Below are positions 23,651-35,873 of a stretch of DNA of 64,000 bases, in pieces (positions within the stretch are counted from its first letter, which is position 1; every line of letters begins with the position of its first letter). The DNA comes from Hyperoodon ampullatus (Eukaryota > Chordata > Mammalia > Artiodactyla > Ziphiidae), in contig OX457068.1 in the NCBI GenBank assembly GCA_949752795.1, positions 60,453,582-60,517,581 of the forward strand. The letters are read 5' to 3'. The position numbers and the translations under genes are program-made. Below the pieces are notes generated by a model, which ran no database searches, had not been told where the DNA came from, and saw nothing but the letters and a program-made list of their open reading frames with translations.

Positions 23651-25035
23651 GACTCTATGAATGAATAGGTCTTGGGGGTAAGTCAAACAAAGCAAATAAA
23701 ATGTATACTATTCATAAACATCACACAAACTTCATAAAGTAAGGTTTGTAATTATTTCCCATTACCTTAGGTAATGTATTGATGGTTAACCATATCATTC
23801 TTTTCTAAAGTACATATCAAATGAATAAATAACATTAAAACATGAAGCCAAATATAATTTCATAAAGGGGACTAATATTTGTTATGTTGTGAAGGCCAGA
23901 TTATGTGTGATCTCAAGCTAATCACACATGCAATGAAGAAAAAATTTTATCCCTGTTCTTCGGCCCATTAGATTTTTTTTCTTGTGATTTTTTTTCTTGG
24001 TACTGAGAGCTGTTTCTATCCCATTTGTCATCATGTAATTTAAACACAAACATTTAATGGAAGTGTATGTCTGGGGCCATACAATGCTTAACAGGAAATA
24101 GGCATAGATAACTATCAACAGAGATAAACTATGCAATTCCAGGTATCACTCATGCTTTTTGGCTGCAAACAACCAAAATCAATAAAGGGACTAAATCATT
24201 TGGTGAAAGACATCTCACAGAATCCTTAGGAAGTTAACCCTAGGCTTGGTATCTACTCTGTCAGGATAAGTATGAAGTCATACCACAGAGTGAGTCTAGA
24301 GAAAACACTAAATGTACAAAGTGCACATTATTTATACCTTCATTAAAATGTATTCAGTCTATTTTCTCCTTTTGACATCCTGGCATCCAAATCTTGGTAG
24401 GGTATGGTACAGAAGAGAACTTAGGGCATATACATTCATGCTCTAGATGGAAAGGAGAATGAACTAGTGAGTATCAGGCATATTTAGTCTCTGCATAGGG
24501 ATGTAGGCTCAGCTGCTTAAGTGGAGAAATTCCCAAACATAGGAATGGAGTTGAAGTGTTTGGAGCCCAGTAGTATTGCAAATGTCACTACAATTCTAAT
24601 TTTATTAAGAGCAGAATTCTTTTTTTAAGAGTTAGACCACATAATTATGTCATACTGAAGCTGAAAGGGACAACTGAATTACCAATGGATACATAAATGC
24701 ATATATTTTATGTATGTCTGTCATATATAGATTTATAAAATATACATGAAATGTTAAATGTGTGTTCCTGTATGTATGTATATGAGTACATGCATGTTAC
24801 CATTCTGACTACTGAGCACACTGGAGATAGAGCTAATTGATACTGAACATTTTTCTGTCCAGCTCAGATAAAACATTTATGAATACTATGATCTAAGTAC
24901 CTGATACTAGTCAATCATTTAAGGTAAAATTCTACTGCAAACATAGAACCACATTATTGTAAAAGAAAGAAATCAGAGACTGAAAGATCATAAAGACAAT
25001 TATCAAGTTCAAAACAGAAAAGCATTGGAAAACTC
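23651..25035. other. Anonymous DNA
   Basis: No gene is recognised. A segment near 24150-24300 weakly recalls a dispersed mammalian repeat but cannot be assigned. Confidence 0.4.
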
Positions 25036-25270
25036 AGGGTTAATGGCTAATAGCTAATATCTGGCTCCTCAATCTGCCAGTCACTCTTCTGAGAGATTTA
25101 TGTGTAATAATGCATTTAACATCCTCATAACAAACATGTAAGATAAGCATTATCATAATTCTCATTTTATGGATGTGACAACTGAAGCACAGAGAAATAA
25201 TTTGCAGATATGAGATTTGAATCCAGGTAATCTACACGCAGAATCCATGCTCTTTACTATGATGCTAAGC
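25036..25270 (+). repeat. MIR-type SINE
   Basis: This is the clearest MIR in the window. It shows CAATCTGCCAGTCACTCTTC, a TAATGCATTTAACATCCTCATAACA segment, CATTTTATGGATGTGACAACTG, AAGCACAGAGAAATAATTTGC, TTTGAATCCAGGTAATCTAC and ATCCATGCTCTTTACTATG in the canonical order. Confidence 0.88.
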
Positions 25271-25639
25271 TTCTCACAAAACTTAACCAAGAGTAGACAT
25301 TCCAGCTATAAAAACTACTCTTATCAAATTTCAAAACTACCTAAAAATTAATTTTCTTTTTCACTTAGAATTTGTATTTTATAACATTTCGAGTACTGAA
25401 ATAAGTTTCTTAATCTTCTAGTTAATTTTGATGAAAACTTCTGCTAGTTACCTGTCATTTAACTTCAAATGTGCAGACAGAGGAACAATTCATTAAAGAC
25501 CATGAAGAACTGCAGTAACACCATACCACACACACACACACAAATCACAATTCTCCAGAAACCAAACTTCAAACCATACAGTAGTGCAATCTACCTGATA
25601 GAGATTTTTAAAAAGCTGTCACAAGGAAACTAAGACAGT
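25271..25639. other. Anonymous DNA with a short (CA)n tract
   Basis: A short perfect CA run occurs at 25526-25542. Nothing else is recognised. Confidence 0.5.
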
Positions 25640-28155
25640 AAGTTTAATGAGCTCAGGAATGAAATTAATGAACAAAAAGAATACTTTATCAAAAGAAACT
25701 GAAACTCTAAAAAGGGACCAACCAGAAACTTTGGAGCTAAGAACTTAATAAACAAGATGAAAAATGTTTAAGAAAACACTGGAAATAGAGCAAACCATAT
25801 GGAAGAGAAAATCAGTAAGCTTGAAGATAAAAATCCAGAAGTAATACAAGTAGAAGAGGAAAGAGAAATAAAATATAAGTAAATGGGGAAATTATATGAA
25901 AGCTATCCACCTCTTTTTAGGATGGATAACATTAGAGTAATGGGTATCCCAGAAGTAGAAGAGAAGAACAAGGGAGCAGAGAGTTTATTTAAAGAAATAA
26001 TAGCTGAGAACTTCCTAAAACTAGGGAAGGAACTGGATATACAAGTCCACGAAGCTAAGAAAATACCTAATTACCTCAATGCAAAAAAAACCTTCTCCAA
26101 GAGACATAACATTAAAATGATCAGAAGTCAATGACAAAGAAAGAATTTTAAAGGAAGCAAGGGGGAAAAGTGGAGACCTACCAAGAAACCCTCAATGGCT
26201 ATCAACAAATTTCTAACAGAAATCCTACAGGCCAGGAGGGAGTGTAATGACATTCTCAAAATACTGAAAGATACAAACTGTCACCCAAGAATACTCTACC
26301 CAGCAAAGTTATCTTCTTCAGATAAGAAGAGATACTTTCCCAAAAAAACAAAAGCTGAGGGAGTTCATCAGCACTAGATCTGACTTACAAGAGATGTTGA
26401 GAGGAGTTCTTCTACCAGAAACAAAAAGACACAAATACAGAAAACTTTGAGCAAGTTTATAGAGAGAATCAGAAAATTGCCCTACTTTATCAGAATAGGT
26501 TATCAAATGCTCTATTATAACATAAAGATTAAAGGGATAAAAAAGTAGAAAAATAACTACAGCTATTTCAATTGCAATATATTTATAATATAAAATGATA
26601 ATTTGAGATGAAAAAGAACAGATCTCATATAAGAAAATGAAAATAAGGTGACAATAGGAAAAAAAAGTATATTTTATCTACAAGACGTTTCATAGAAACC
26701 ACAGGGTAACCACAAAACATAAATATAAAGCAGAGAAATAAAACATTTTTAGAAAGGAAAGTAGGAAAAACATTATAGAAAACCACCAAACCAAAATGGC
26801 AGACAGACATAATGAAAAGGAAAAATGGAGCTATATAAAAACTAGAAAATAAAAGATAAAATGGAAGTACAAAATTTTAATTTTCAATAATCACTCTAAA
26901 GTCAATGGATATAATTCACCAATCAAAACACACAGAGTGGCTGGATGAATTAAAATACAAGACAGAAATATATGCTGACTCCAGGAGATGTATCTCAGTT
27001 TTAAAGACAAACATAGACAAAAAGTGAAGGGGTGGAAGATGATACTCCAAGCAAATGGCAATCAAAAGAAAGTGGATGTAGCCATACTGATATCAGACAA
27101 AATAGACTTCAAGCCGAAAATGTAACAGGAGACAAAAATGGATGGTAATAATAATAAAGGGGCAATTCACCAAGCATACATAACGGTTATTAATATGTAT
27201 GCACGTAACATAGGAGCATCAAAATATATAAGGAAATTACTAACACACCTAAAGGGAGATATTAATAGCAACACAATAACAGCAGGAGACTTTAGCACTG
27301 CACTTACATTAATGGGTAGATCATCGAGGCAGAAAGGAAACAACGAAAGAGCAGCATTAAATAAAACATTAGTACAGATGGATTTGATTTGTACAGGACA
27401 TCCCATCCAAGTATGCAGCATAATACACATTCTTCTAAAGTGTGCAAAGAACTTCCTCAAGGATAGACCATATGTTGGGACACAGAACCTGTCTCAACAA
27501 ATTTAAGAAGACTGAAATCATATCAAACAGCTTTTCTAAGCACAATTGGTATGAAACTAGAAATCCACTATGAAAAGAAAACTGAAAAAAATCACAAATG
27601 TGTTGAGGCTGAACAACATGCTACTGAACAACTATTGGGGAAATGAAGAAATCAAAGAAAAATTGAAAATTTCCTGAAGATAAATTAAAATAAAAATAAA
27701 TCATACCAAAATCCATAGGATACAAAAAAAGTGGTACTAAGAGGGAAGTTTATAGCAGTACAGGCCTACCCCAAGAAACAAAAATCTCAAACAATTTAAC
27801 ATAACACATAAAGGAACTAGAAAAAGAACAAACGAAGGACAAATTATCAAAAAGATAAGAAATAACAAATATTGGTGAGGATGTGGAGAAAAGGAAATCC
27901 TCCTACACTGTTGGTGTGAATGTAAACTGGTGCAACCACTATAGAGGACAGTATGGAGATTACTCAAAAAATTAGGAACAAAGCAGTCATACTATCCACC
28001 TATTCCACTTCTGGGTATTTACCCCAAAAAACATGAAAGCACTAATTCAAAAAGATATATGCATCCCCAAAGTTCATAGCATCATTATTTACAATAGCTG
28101 AGATATGGAAACAACCTAAGTATCCATCAATGGATGAATGGTTAAAGAAGATGTG

Positions 28156-28187
<32 letters not shown>

Positions 28188-28221
28188 TATATATATCTCA
28201 TTATATATATATATTTATATA

Positions 28222-28282
<61 letters not shown>

Positions 28283-28555
28283 GGAGTATTACTCAATCCA
28301 CAGAAAGGTGAACTCTCGACATTTGCAACAACATGAGTATACCCTGAGGGTTTTATGCTAAGTGAAATGAGTCAGACAGAGAAAGAAAAAAATAACATGA
28401 TTTCACTCATATGTGGAATACAAAAACTAATAAATAAACAAAAATAAATAAATAAATAAACCAAACTAAAATAAAATAAGCACATAAATACAGAGAACAG
28501 AGTAATGGTTATCAGAGGGGGAGAGGATAAAATGGATAAAGGGGATCAACTGCAT
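25640..28555 (+). mobile_element. Old L1 with internal deletion
   Basis: ORF1-like sequence runs from about 25670 to 26450. It includes a frame at 25883-26134 with MGIPEVEEKNKGAESLFKEI, matching the ORF1 core. Endonuclease-like sequence follows at about 26880-27760. At about 27840 the sequence jumps to the ORF2 3' end (ATTGGTGAGGATGTGGAGAAA), so most of the reverse transcriptase is missing. The element is old, with many stops, and its 3' UTR is A-rich with an AAAT repeat near 28428-28462. Confidence 0.82.
28155..28281. repeat. (TA)n microsatellite within old L1
   Basis: A TA-rich array interrupted by TTTATA and TCTCAT units. It expanded at the TGTGGTATATATA site near the ORF2 3' end, which is TA-rich in L1s. 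Confidence 0.92.
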
Positions 28556-28559
28556 GAAT

Positions 28560-29268
28560 GACAATTGACAATTCTCAAATTAATTTATAGATTTAATATA
28601 ATCCCAATCAAAATCTCACAAGGTGTTGATGTAGAAATTAACAAGCAAGTTGATTCTAAAATTCATATAGAGATTCAGAGGACTTAGAATAGCCAAAACA
28701 ACCTTGAACATGTATAAAGTTGATAGACTAACACTACCCAATCATAAAAATTAGTGTAAATCTACAATAATGGGAGTAATGTGGTATTGTCATAAAGACA
28801 GACAAATGGATCAACAGAGTGGAATAGAAGTAGACTAACATAAATGAATAACCTATTTTCTAGAAGTTGTAAAGGTAATTCAGTGGGGAAAGTATAATAT
28901 TTAAGCAGGTATTGCTGAAAAAATTTGCTCTCCATAAACAAAAGCAAAAATTTAAGTCATTACTCACACTATATAATAAAATTAATTCAAAGTGGATCAT
29001 TAAACTCAATAAACAACTTACAACTAAAATACTTGTAGAAGAAACATAGGAGAAGCTTATTATGATTTTATGTTAGGCAAAGATAGCTTAGATACATCAC
29101 AAAATGTGCAACCTATCAGAGACAAAATTTATAAAGTCAACTACATCAAAATTAATATCTCTCCATATTGAAAGACACTTATAAGAGAATTAAAAGGAAA
29201 ACCACAAACTGGGATAAATTGAATGCAGAATATATTTTAAAAACTTTTAAATATCAAAGATAAGAAAA
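28560..29268 (+). mobile_element. Old L1 ORF2 fragment, left part (split by later L1)
   Basis: The segments TTAATTTATAGATTTAATATAATCCCAATC, here given by position 28578-28610, GGGAGTAATGTGGTATTGTC and GACAAATGGATCAACAGAGTGG match the region of ORF2 between reverse transcriptase and C-terminus in old L1s. The sequence stops at 29268 where a younger L1 is inserted, and resumes at about 30803. Confidence 0.8.
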
Positions 29269-30188
29269 TAAGTAACTCCATGGCGACTGAACCAATTTAC
29301 TTTCCCACCAACAATGTATGAGGGTTCCTTTTTCTCCACATCTTCTCCAACATTTGTTATTGTAGACTTTTTGATGACAGCCACTCTGACAGGTGTGAGG
29401 TGATACATCATTGTGGTTTTGATTTGCATTTCTCTAATAATGAGCAACATTGAGGATATTTATATGTGCCTGCTAGTATGTTTTCTTTTGAAAAGTGTCT
29501 ATTCAAATTTTCTGCTCATTTTTTGAGTTGCTTGTTTTCTTGATGTTGAATTGCATGAGCTCTGCATATTTTGGATATTAATCCCTTGTCATTCACATCA
29601 TTTGCAAACGTTCTCTCCCATTCCATAGGTTGTCTTTTTGTTTTGTTGATGGTTTCCTTTTCTGTGTAAAAGCTTTTAAGTTTGATTAGGTCCCACTTGT
29701 TTATTTTTGCTTTTATTTCTTTTGCTGTAGGAGATTGATCCAAGAAAATATTGCTACTATTTATATCAAAGACTGTTCTGCCTATGTTTTCTTCTAGTCT
29801 CTTATGGTTTCTGGTCTTACATTTAGGCCTTTAAACCATTTTGAGTTCATTTTTGTATATGGTGTGAGAGAATGTTCTAATCTCATTGTTTTACATGTGG
29901 CTCTCAAGTTTTCCCAGCAGCATTGGTTGAAGAAGCTGTCTTTTCTCCATTGTATATTCTTGCCTTCTTTGTCATGGATTAATTTACCATAGGTTCATGG
30001 GTTTATTTCTGAGCTCTCTATTCTATTCTGTTAATTGGCTTGTTATTTTTTTACCAATCCCATGCTTTTTTCATTACAGTAGCTTTGTAGTATAGTCTGG
30101 AGTCTGGGAAGGTTATACCTCCAGCTTTGTTCTTTTCTCGCAGGATTGCTTTGGCAATTCTGGGTCTTTTGGGGTTCCATATACGTAT
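29269..30188 (-). pseudogene. Inverted ORF2 segment of the twin-primed L1
   Basis: On the - strand, frames at 29516-29743 and 29247-29450 encode the ORF2 region KINKWDLIKLKSFYTEKETI and the C-terminal [17 protein letters not shown]. The zinc knuckle region is degenerate and frameshifted. It cannot produce protein. Confidence 0.85.
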
Positions 30189-30802
30189 GGAGTTTCTGTA
30201 AAAAACTAAAAATAGATCTACCATATGATACAGCAACTCCACTCTGGAAAAAGATACATACACCACAATGTTTATAGCAGCACTATTTTTAGTAGCCAGG
30301 GCATAGAAGCAACCCAAGTGTCCATAATCAGACAAGAGGATTAAGAAGATGTGATATATATAATATTACTCAGTCATAAAGAGATACTGCCTTTTGCAGC
30401 AATGTGGATGAACCTGGGGAATATTATTCTTAGTGAAATAAGTCAGGCAGCGAAAGACATATATTATATGATATCACTTATATGTGGAACCTAAAAAATA
30501 ATACAAATAAATGTATATGCAAAACATAAACAGACTCAAAGGTATAGAAAACAAACTTGTGATTACCAAAGGGGAGAGGGAAGGGTGAGGGACAAATTTA
30601 TAGTATGGGATTAGCAGATACAAACTGCTATATATAAAATAGATAAGCAACATAGCACAGAGAATAGCACAGAGAATTATACCCATTATCTTATAATAAT
30701 CTGTTATGTAATGTAATCTTCAAAAATACTGAATCACTATGCTATACACCTGAAACTAACACAATATTATAAATCAACTATACTTCAATAAAAAAGAATA
30801 CA
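30189..30802 (+). pseudogene. Direct 3' segment of the twin-primed L1
   Basis: Forward sequence matches the ORF2 C-terminus (ACCATATGATACAGCAACTCC, then ACTCAGTCATAAAGAGATAC) and the standard 3' UTR ending CACCTGAAACTAACACAATA, CTATACTTCAATAAAAAAG. Confidence 0.88.
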
Positions 30803-31035
30803 AGTATATAAATAACTCAATTATAGGTAAAGATTTAAACAGTTACTTCACCAATGTGAATATACAAATCGGAAAAATTTCATGAAATGCTTCCCACCAT
30901 CATTAGTCATTAGGAAAATCCATATTTAAACCACAATGAGATAACACTAAACACTTATCAGAGTGCCAGTAATTTAGTACTATACCCAGTGTTAGTGAGA
31001 ATATGGATAAACTAGAAGTTTCATGAAGATATTTG
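30803..31035 (+). mobile_element. Old L1 ORF2 fragment, right part
   Basis: The reading CATCATTAGTCATTAGGAAAATC, then CACAATGAGATAACACT, then ACCCAGTGTTAGTGAGAATATGG continues the ORF2 region interrupted at 29268, in the same orientation. Confidence 0.72.
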
Positions 31036-32102
31036 CTCAGATATTCACACACCTCGACCACCCTATATCAACTTATTTTTCATATATAGAAACTTTGGCC
31101 TAAGTTTTAGCAACTGACAGTCAGATACCTTCATGAAACCTACTACAATCTTCCAGGTGATCTTTACCTAATAATTCTCTCTGTGTTGTCTCAGTCTTGA
31201 ATAAGTGGAAAGGAATTTTTTGCTGCTATTTTCCATAGATCTTTTCATATAAATGAAAATGTATTTCTCATTTCCAGGGCATGCCTGAGAAAGGATTTTA
31301 GTCTATTATTTCTGCTAAATTATGCATATAAATTAAAATATATGCCACTTTATCTTGATAAATGCCTTTTATATAAGTAGGATTCATGACTGATATGCAT
31401 AATTGTTTATCTCTGACAACCTTAAAGGATAAAGGGTCAGGATGGCCTATACTTTTTCTGGCAACATTCTTCAACTTTCCCAATTTCAAATGAGTCAAGC
31501 TAGTTATCCTTCATATAGGTCTGTAAGTCATCAGCTGAACATATCCATGTTTTTATATCTAGTGATTTTTTATCCTCCTGGGTAAAAGTTTATAAACTCC
31601 TACTACTCACCTTAATGGTTTACATCAATGAGGAACTGTAAGAACTTTAACTTACTGTATGTAAGAACTGTATGGGAACCTCGGGATGAATCAATTTTAT
31701 TGAAGAACTCCTTAAACAAAAAATAAAAACAGTAAGATGCTTCTGATTTTGTTTTTTGTTTGCTTGTTTGTTTTCAGGGAGTGGGAGGTATGTTACTTCT
31801 AGACCATCTGCTTGAAATTCTCCTGAAAGGCCACATGATAGTTTAAGTAATTCTTGGATCACAGTTTGAAAATACAGATTAAATACAATCTTTCATTTCA
31901 TAAACCCAGTAAAATTACTTATAAATGTTCACAGAGCTAGTGGTAATTTTTCTAACAAGTTGTCTTCCACAACCAATCTCCTCTTAACTTTCAGTGGATT
32001 GGACTTAGTTTCTATGTAGACTTTCCAGACTCAGCTCACTTCCTACTGATTCTGAGTGACTCATGCCACCAAAATATCATATACCTACCTCTATAAAAAA
32101 AG
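31036..32102. other. Anonymous DNA
   Basis: No gene or assignable repeat. The GTTTGCTTGTTTGTTTTC run near 31755 is low complexity. Confidence 0.5.
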
Positions 32103-34942
32103 AAAAAAACAGGACTTACCAAGATTGCAGAGGAGTAGGAGGACATGGAGTTCATCTCTCTCCACAAATGCATCAAGAATACATCTACAGATGGAACAGT
32201 TCTCACAGAACACTGGTTGAACACTAGCAGAAGATCTTGGACACTAGAAAGGACAAGAAAGATCTCCACATAACCAGGTAGGATGAAAGAAAGAAGGGAA
32301 AAAGAAGGGGAGAGGAAGGAGGACAGGATCTGCACCCCTGGTGGGTAGCTGAAGCAGAGGCGTGGCTCCTGCATCTAGGAAAGCCCCCTCACTGATGGGG
32401 AAATCAGTTGGGACAGAAGGGGAGCATCTGAGGCTATCGGACAAGGGTGAAACAGCTGTTCTGTGGCAGACGGGACAGAGTAAGACCTACACAGATTGTC
32501 CGTGCCACAGCCCTGTGTGCCCCAGACTGGGATGTGTGTCCGCCAGTGCACACAGGGGCTGAGAGTTGAAATGTGGGAATTGGAGAGCAAACCTGGAGGG
32601 AGGACTGCAGTTGGCTGTGAGGAGACAGCCTGAAGGGATGGGAGGGAGAAAATTCATAACTGGGAATGCTTGTGGAGGAAACCCAGACTGCCATAGAAGA
32701 AAGGCACCACTGCTGAGTGATGCAAAGAGGTGGAGTTGCCATTGCAGCCTCTCTCTCCATGCACTGGTCCCCTGACCCACCAGCCACTAAGAAAATCCCC
32801 CTCCAGGACTGACCTTCTTGTGCCTGCCACCAGACTCTAAGAAAAGTCCCCAAAAGGTTTGACCTTCTAACGCCAGCTGCCAGGCACTAGGGCCAGATCT
32901 ATCACACCCATGGCCTCTGGCTTTCCTGCACACCAGTCACTACCAGGGTCCCCACAACCTAGGCAGTAGTGCCACCTCTGTCCCCTGTCCTCACCAGGGC
33001 AGACCCAAGTGTCCTGGGCAGCATGCTCACATAAGCAGAGGTGAAGCTAAAACCACAGCTGAGCCCCAGGGGCAGGTGAAAAAGGAAGGGGAACAAAAGT
33101 CTTCCCATGCAGCTTCACCAGCTACAGATTAAGTCCCTGCAATCAGCTTGGTAAACCCTGCGTCTATGGAATATCTGAATGGACAATGAGTGTTCCCACA
33201 AATGATACTGGTCTAGTTCTAGCATCTGTGGACTTTGGGGAATAGTACACACAGGAGTTGAGCCAGGTCAGAGTCTGAGCTGCCCCCACAGTGCCCAAAG
33301 GTGTACCAGAGACCTACCTAGAGGTTTTGGAGGGCCTCCTTGGGAGGTGGAGTTTGGCTGTGACCCACGGTGGGGGTAAAGACACTGAAAGCTGAGACCC
33401 CAGGAAAATACATAATAATAATAATTATTTTTAATGTTTCATTATCTTCTGTTGTTGTTGTCTTATTATTTGTTTTTATTTGTATTTTCAGTTTTTTTAA
33501 TTTTTAAAATATATTTTTTATATTCCTATTTCTACATTACTTTTTCATTGATCTGTGTTTTTTCCTTGTTTTCTTTTATTTTCTTCCCTTTGTTCTATTT
33601 TGTTTATATCTTTTTTCTTTGTTCTATTTGTTTTTATCTTTTTAACTATTTTTTAACATTTTTGTGTGCTTGATTTGTTTTCTTTGCTTTTTTCTTCAGT
33701 TTGCATTCTGCTTTTGTTTTGCTTTTATTTTTGTCAGTCTTGTTTTTAATTGTTTGATGTCATTTGGGGGTTCTTTTTTTTGTCTGTTCTCTTGGTTTTT
33801 TTTTTCCCCTGTTTTTGTTTCTGTTTTGTGTGTGTGTGTGTGTTTTGTTGTTGTTTTTGTTTGGTTCTGCTTTTGCCATCTGTCTGTGGTTTTGTCTGTT
33901 TGTTCTTTTGTTTCTCTGTTTGTCCTTGATTGTTGTTACTGTTTGCTTGTTGTATTTTTTGTTTAATTTATTTTCTTTTTAGTTTTGACTGCATTGGGTT
34001 TTCGATGGGCTTCCTCTAGTTGCAGCGAGTGGGGGATACTCTTCATAGTGATGCACAGGCTTCTCATTGCAGTGGCTTCTCTTGTTGCAGGGACACAGGC
34101 TCTAGGCATGTGGGCTTCAGTAGTTATGGTGAGCAGTCTCAGTAGTTATGGTGAGCAGGCTCAGTAGTTGTGGCTCACAGGCTCTAGAGGACAGGCTCAG
34201 TAGTTGTGGCACATGGGCTTAGTTGCTCCATGACATGTTGAGTCTTCCCAGACCAGGGATTGAACCCATGTCCCCTGCACTGGCAGCCAGATTCTTAACC
34301 ACTGCACCAACAGGGAAGTCCGTGTTTGATTGCTTTTGTCTTTGCTGTTTACCTTGGGTTTTTTGTCTGCTTGTTTTCATTTGTTTTCTTCCTGCATTTT
34401 CTTTTTATTTTTCTCCTTTTATTGCCAAGCCGTATGGCATGTGGGGTATGGTTTCCCAGGCCAGGGCTTGGGTCTGAGCCTCTGGGGTGGGAGCGTTGAG
34501 TCCAGGACACTGCAACACCAGACGATTCCTGGCCCCAGGGAATATTAAACAGTGAGAACTCTCCAGAGGTCCCCATTTCAACTCCAAGACCTGGATCCAC
34601 CCAACTGCCTACAGGCTGTAGTGCTGAATGCCCCAGGCCAAACAAAAAGCAAGACAGGAACACAAACACACCCATCAGCAGACAGACTGCTTAAAGTCAT
34701 ACTAAGCCCACAGGCACCCTAAAACACACCACCTGACATGACACTGCTCATCAGAGGAGCAAGAACCAGCTTCAAACACAAGAACACAGGCACCAGTCCC
34801 TCCAACCAGGAAGCCTACACAAGCCACTGGACAAAGCTCTTCCACTGGGGGCAGACACCAGAAGCAAGAGGAAATAAGACCCTGTAGCCTGCAGAAGGGA
34901 GACTTCAAACACATTAAGTTAGAAAAAAATGAGAAGAGAAAT
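32103..34942 (+). promoter_or_regulatory. L1-C 5' UTR
   Basis: It is collinear with the L1-B 5' UTR. It has a GC-richer first kilobase, a T/G-rich tract at about 33420-33960, then (after the inserted SINE) a GCCAAGCCGTATGGCATGTGG to CAGGGAATATTAAACAG module at about 34425-34550 matching L1-B 15350-15480. The GTGTGTGTG run at 33828-33842 lies within the T-rich tract. Confidence 0.75.
33964..34321 (-). mobile_element. Older CHR-type SINE inserted antisense in L1-C 5' UTR
   Basis: Read on the - strand it starts ACTTCCCTGTTGGTGCAGTGG and includes a TGCCAGTGCAGGGGACATGGG segment, then GATTGAACC-complement B-box region. Repeated CACAACTACTGAGCC units follow, ending GACCCAATGCAGTC-like and A-rich sequence. 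The CACAACTACTGAGCC-type unit is multiplied at 34120-34215. L1-B lacks it, so it postdates the split of the two L1 copies. Confidence 0.88.
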
Positions 34943-35816
34943 ATGTTGCAGACGAAGGAACAAGATGAAAACCCACAAGACCAAATAAATGAAGAAGAGG
35001 TAATCAAGTTACCTGGAAAATAATTCAGAGTAATGATAGTAAAGATGATAAAAATCTGGGAAATAGAATGGAGAAAATACAAGAAACATTTAACAAGGAC
35101 CTAAAAGAACTAAAGAGCAAACAACAATGATGAACAACAAAATAACTGAAATTAAAAATAATCTAGAAGGAATCAATAGCAGAATAACTGAGACAGAAGA
35201 ACGGATAAGTGAGACAGAAGGTAGAATGGTGAAAATAACTGCCACAGAGCAGAATAAAGAAAAAAGAATAAAAAGAATTGAGGACAGTCTCAGACACCTC
35301 TGGGAAAACATTAAATGCACCAACATTTGAATTATAGGTATCCCAAAAGGAGAAGAGAAAGAGAAAGAGTCTGAGAAAATATTTGAAGAGATTATAGTAC
35401 AAAACTTCCCTAACATGGGAGACGAAATAGTCAGTCAAGTCTGGGAAGGGCAGAGAGTCCCATACAGGGTAAACCCAAGGAGAAACATGCAGAGACACAT
35501 TTTAATCAAACTAACAAAAATTAAATACAAAGAAACCATATTAAAACTAGCAAGGGAAAAGCAACAAATAACATACAAGGGAATCCCCATAAGGTTATCA
35601 GCTTATCTTTCAGCAGAAAGTATACAGGCCAGAAGGAAGTGGCAGGATATATTTTAAATGATGAAAGAGAAAAAACTACAATCAAGATTGCTCTACCCAG
35701 CAAGGCTCTCATTCAGATTTGATGGAGAAATCAAAACCTTTACTGGCAAGCAAAAGCTAAGAGAATTCAGCACCACCAGACCAGCTTTACAACAAATGCT
35801 AAAAGAACTTCTCTAG
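34943..35816 (+). pseudogene. L1-C ORF1 remnant
   Basis: The ATG at 34943 and the stop at 35814-35816 align with ORF1 of L1-B and L1-D. Open pieces at 35127-35330 and 35415-35657 show the coiled coil with two ITETEERISETE-type repeats and the RNA-binding core (AREKQQITYKGIPIRLSAYL). Frameshifts and stops separate the pieces. RNA binding and chaperone activity are therefore lost. Confidence 0.87.
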
Positions 35817-35873
35817 GCAGGAAACACCAATGAAGAAAAAGATCTATAAAAACAAACACCCCAAAATTAGAAA

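Larger units (their letters stand above)
29269..30802 (+). mobile_element. 5'-truncated L1 with twin-priming inversion
   Basis: The insertion has two parts. 29269-30188 is L1 ORF2 sequence in reverse orientation; 30189-30795 is the following ORF2 end and 3' UTR in forward orientation, with a short A-rich tail. Mapped on L1-A, the inverted part covers about 1818-2739 and the direct part starts at about 2741, so the pieces abut almost exactly. This is the signature of twin priming. The flanks are two halves of one older L1. The probable duplication (ACTC-containing, left of 29269 and near 30805-30815) is imperfect. Confidence 0.88.

Noticed and set aside
28155..28281. CRISPR-like or satellite array
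   Set aside because: It is a TA microsatellite without unique spacers, in vertebrate DNA.
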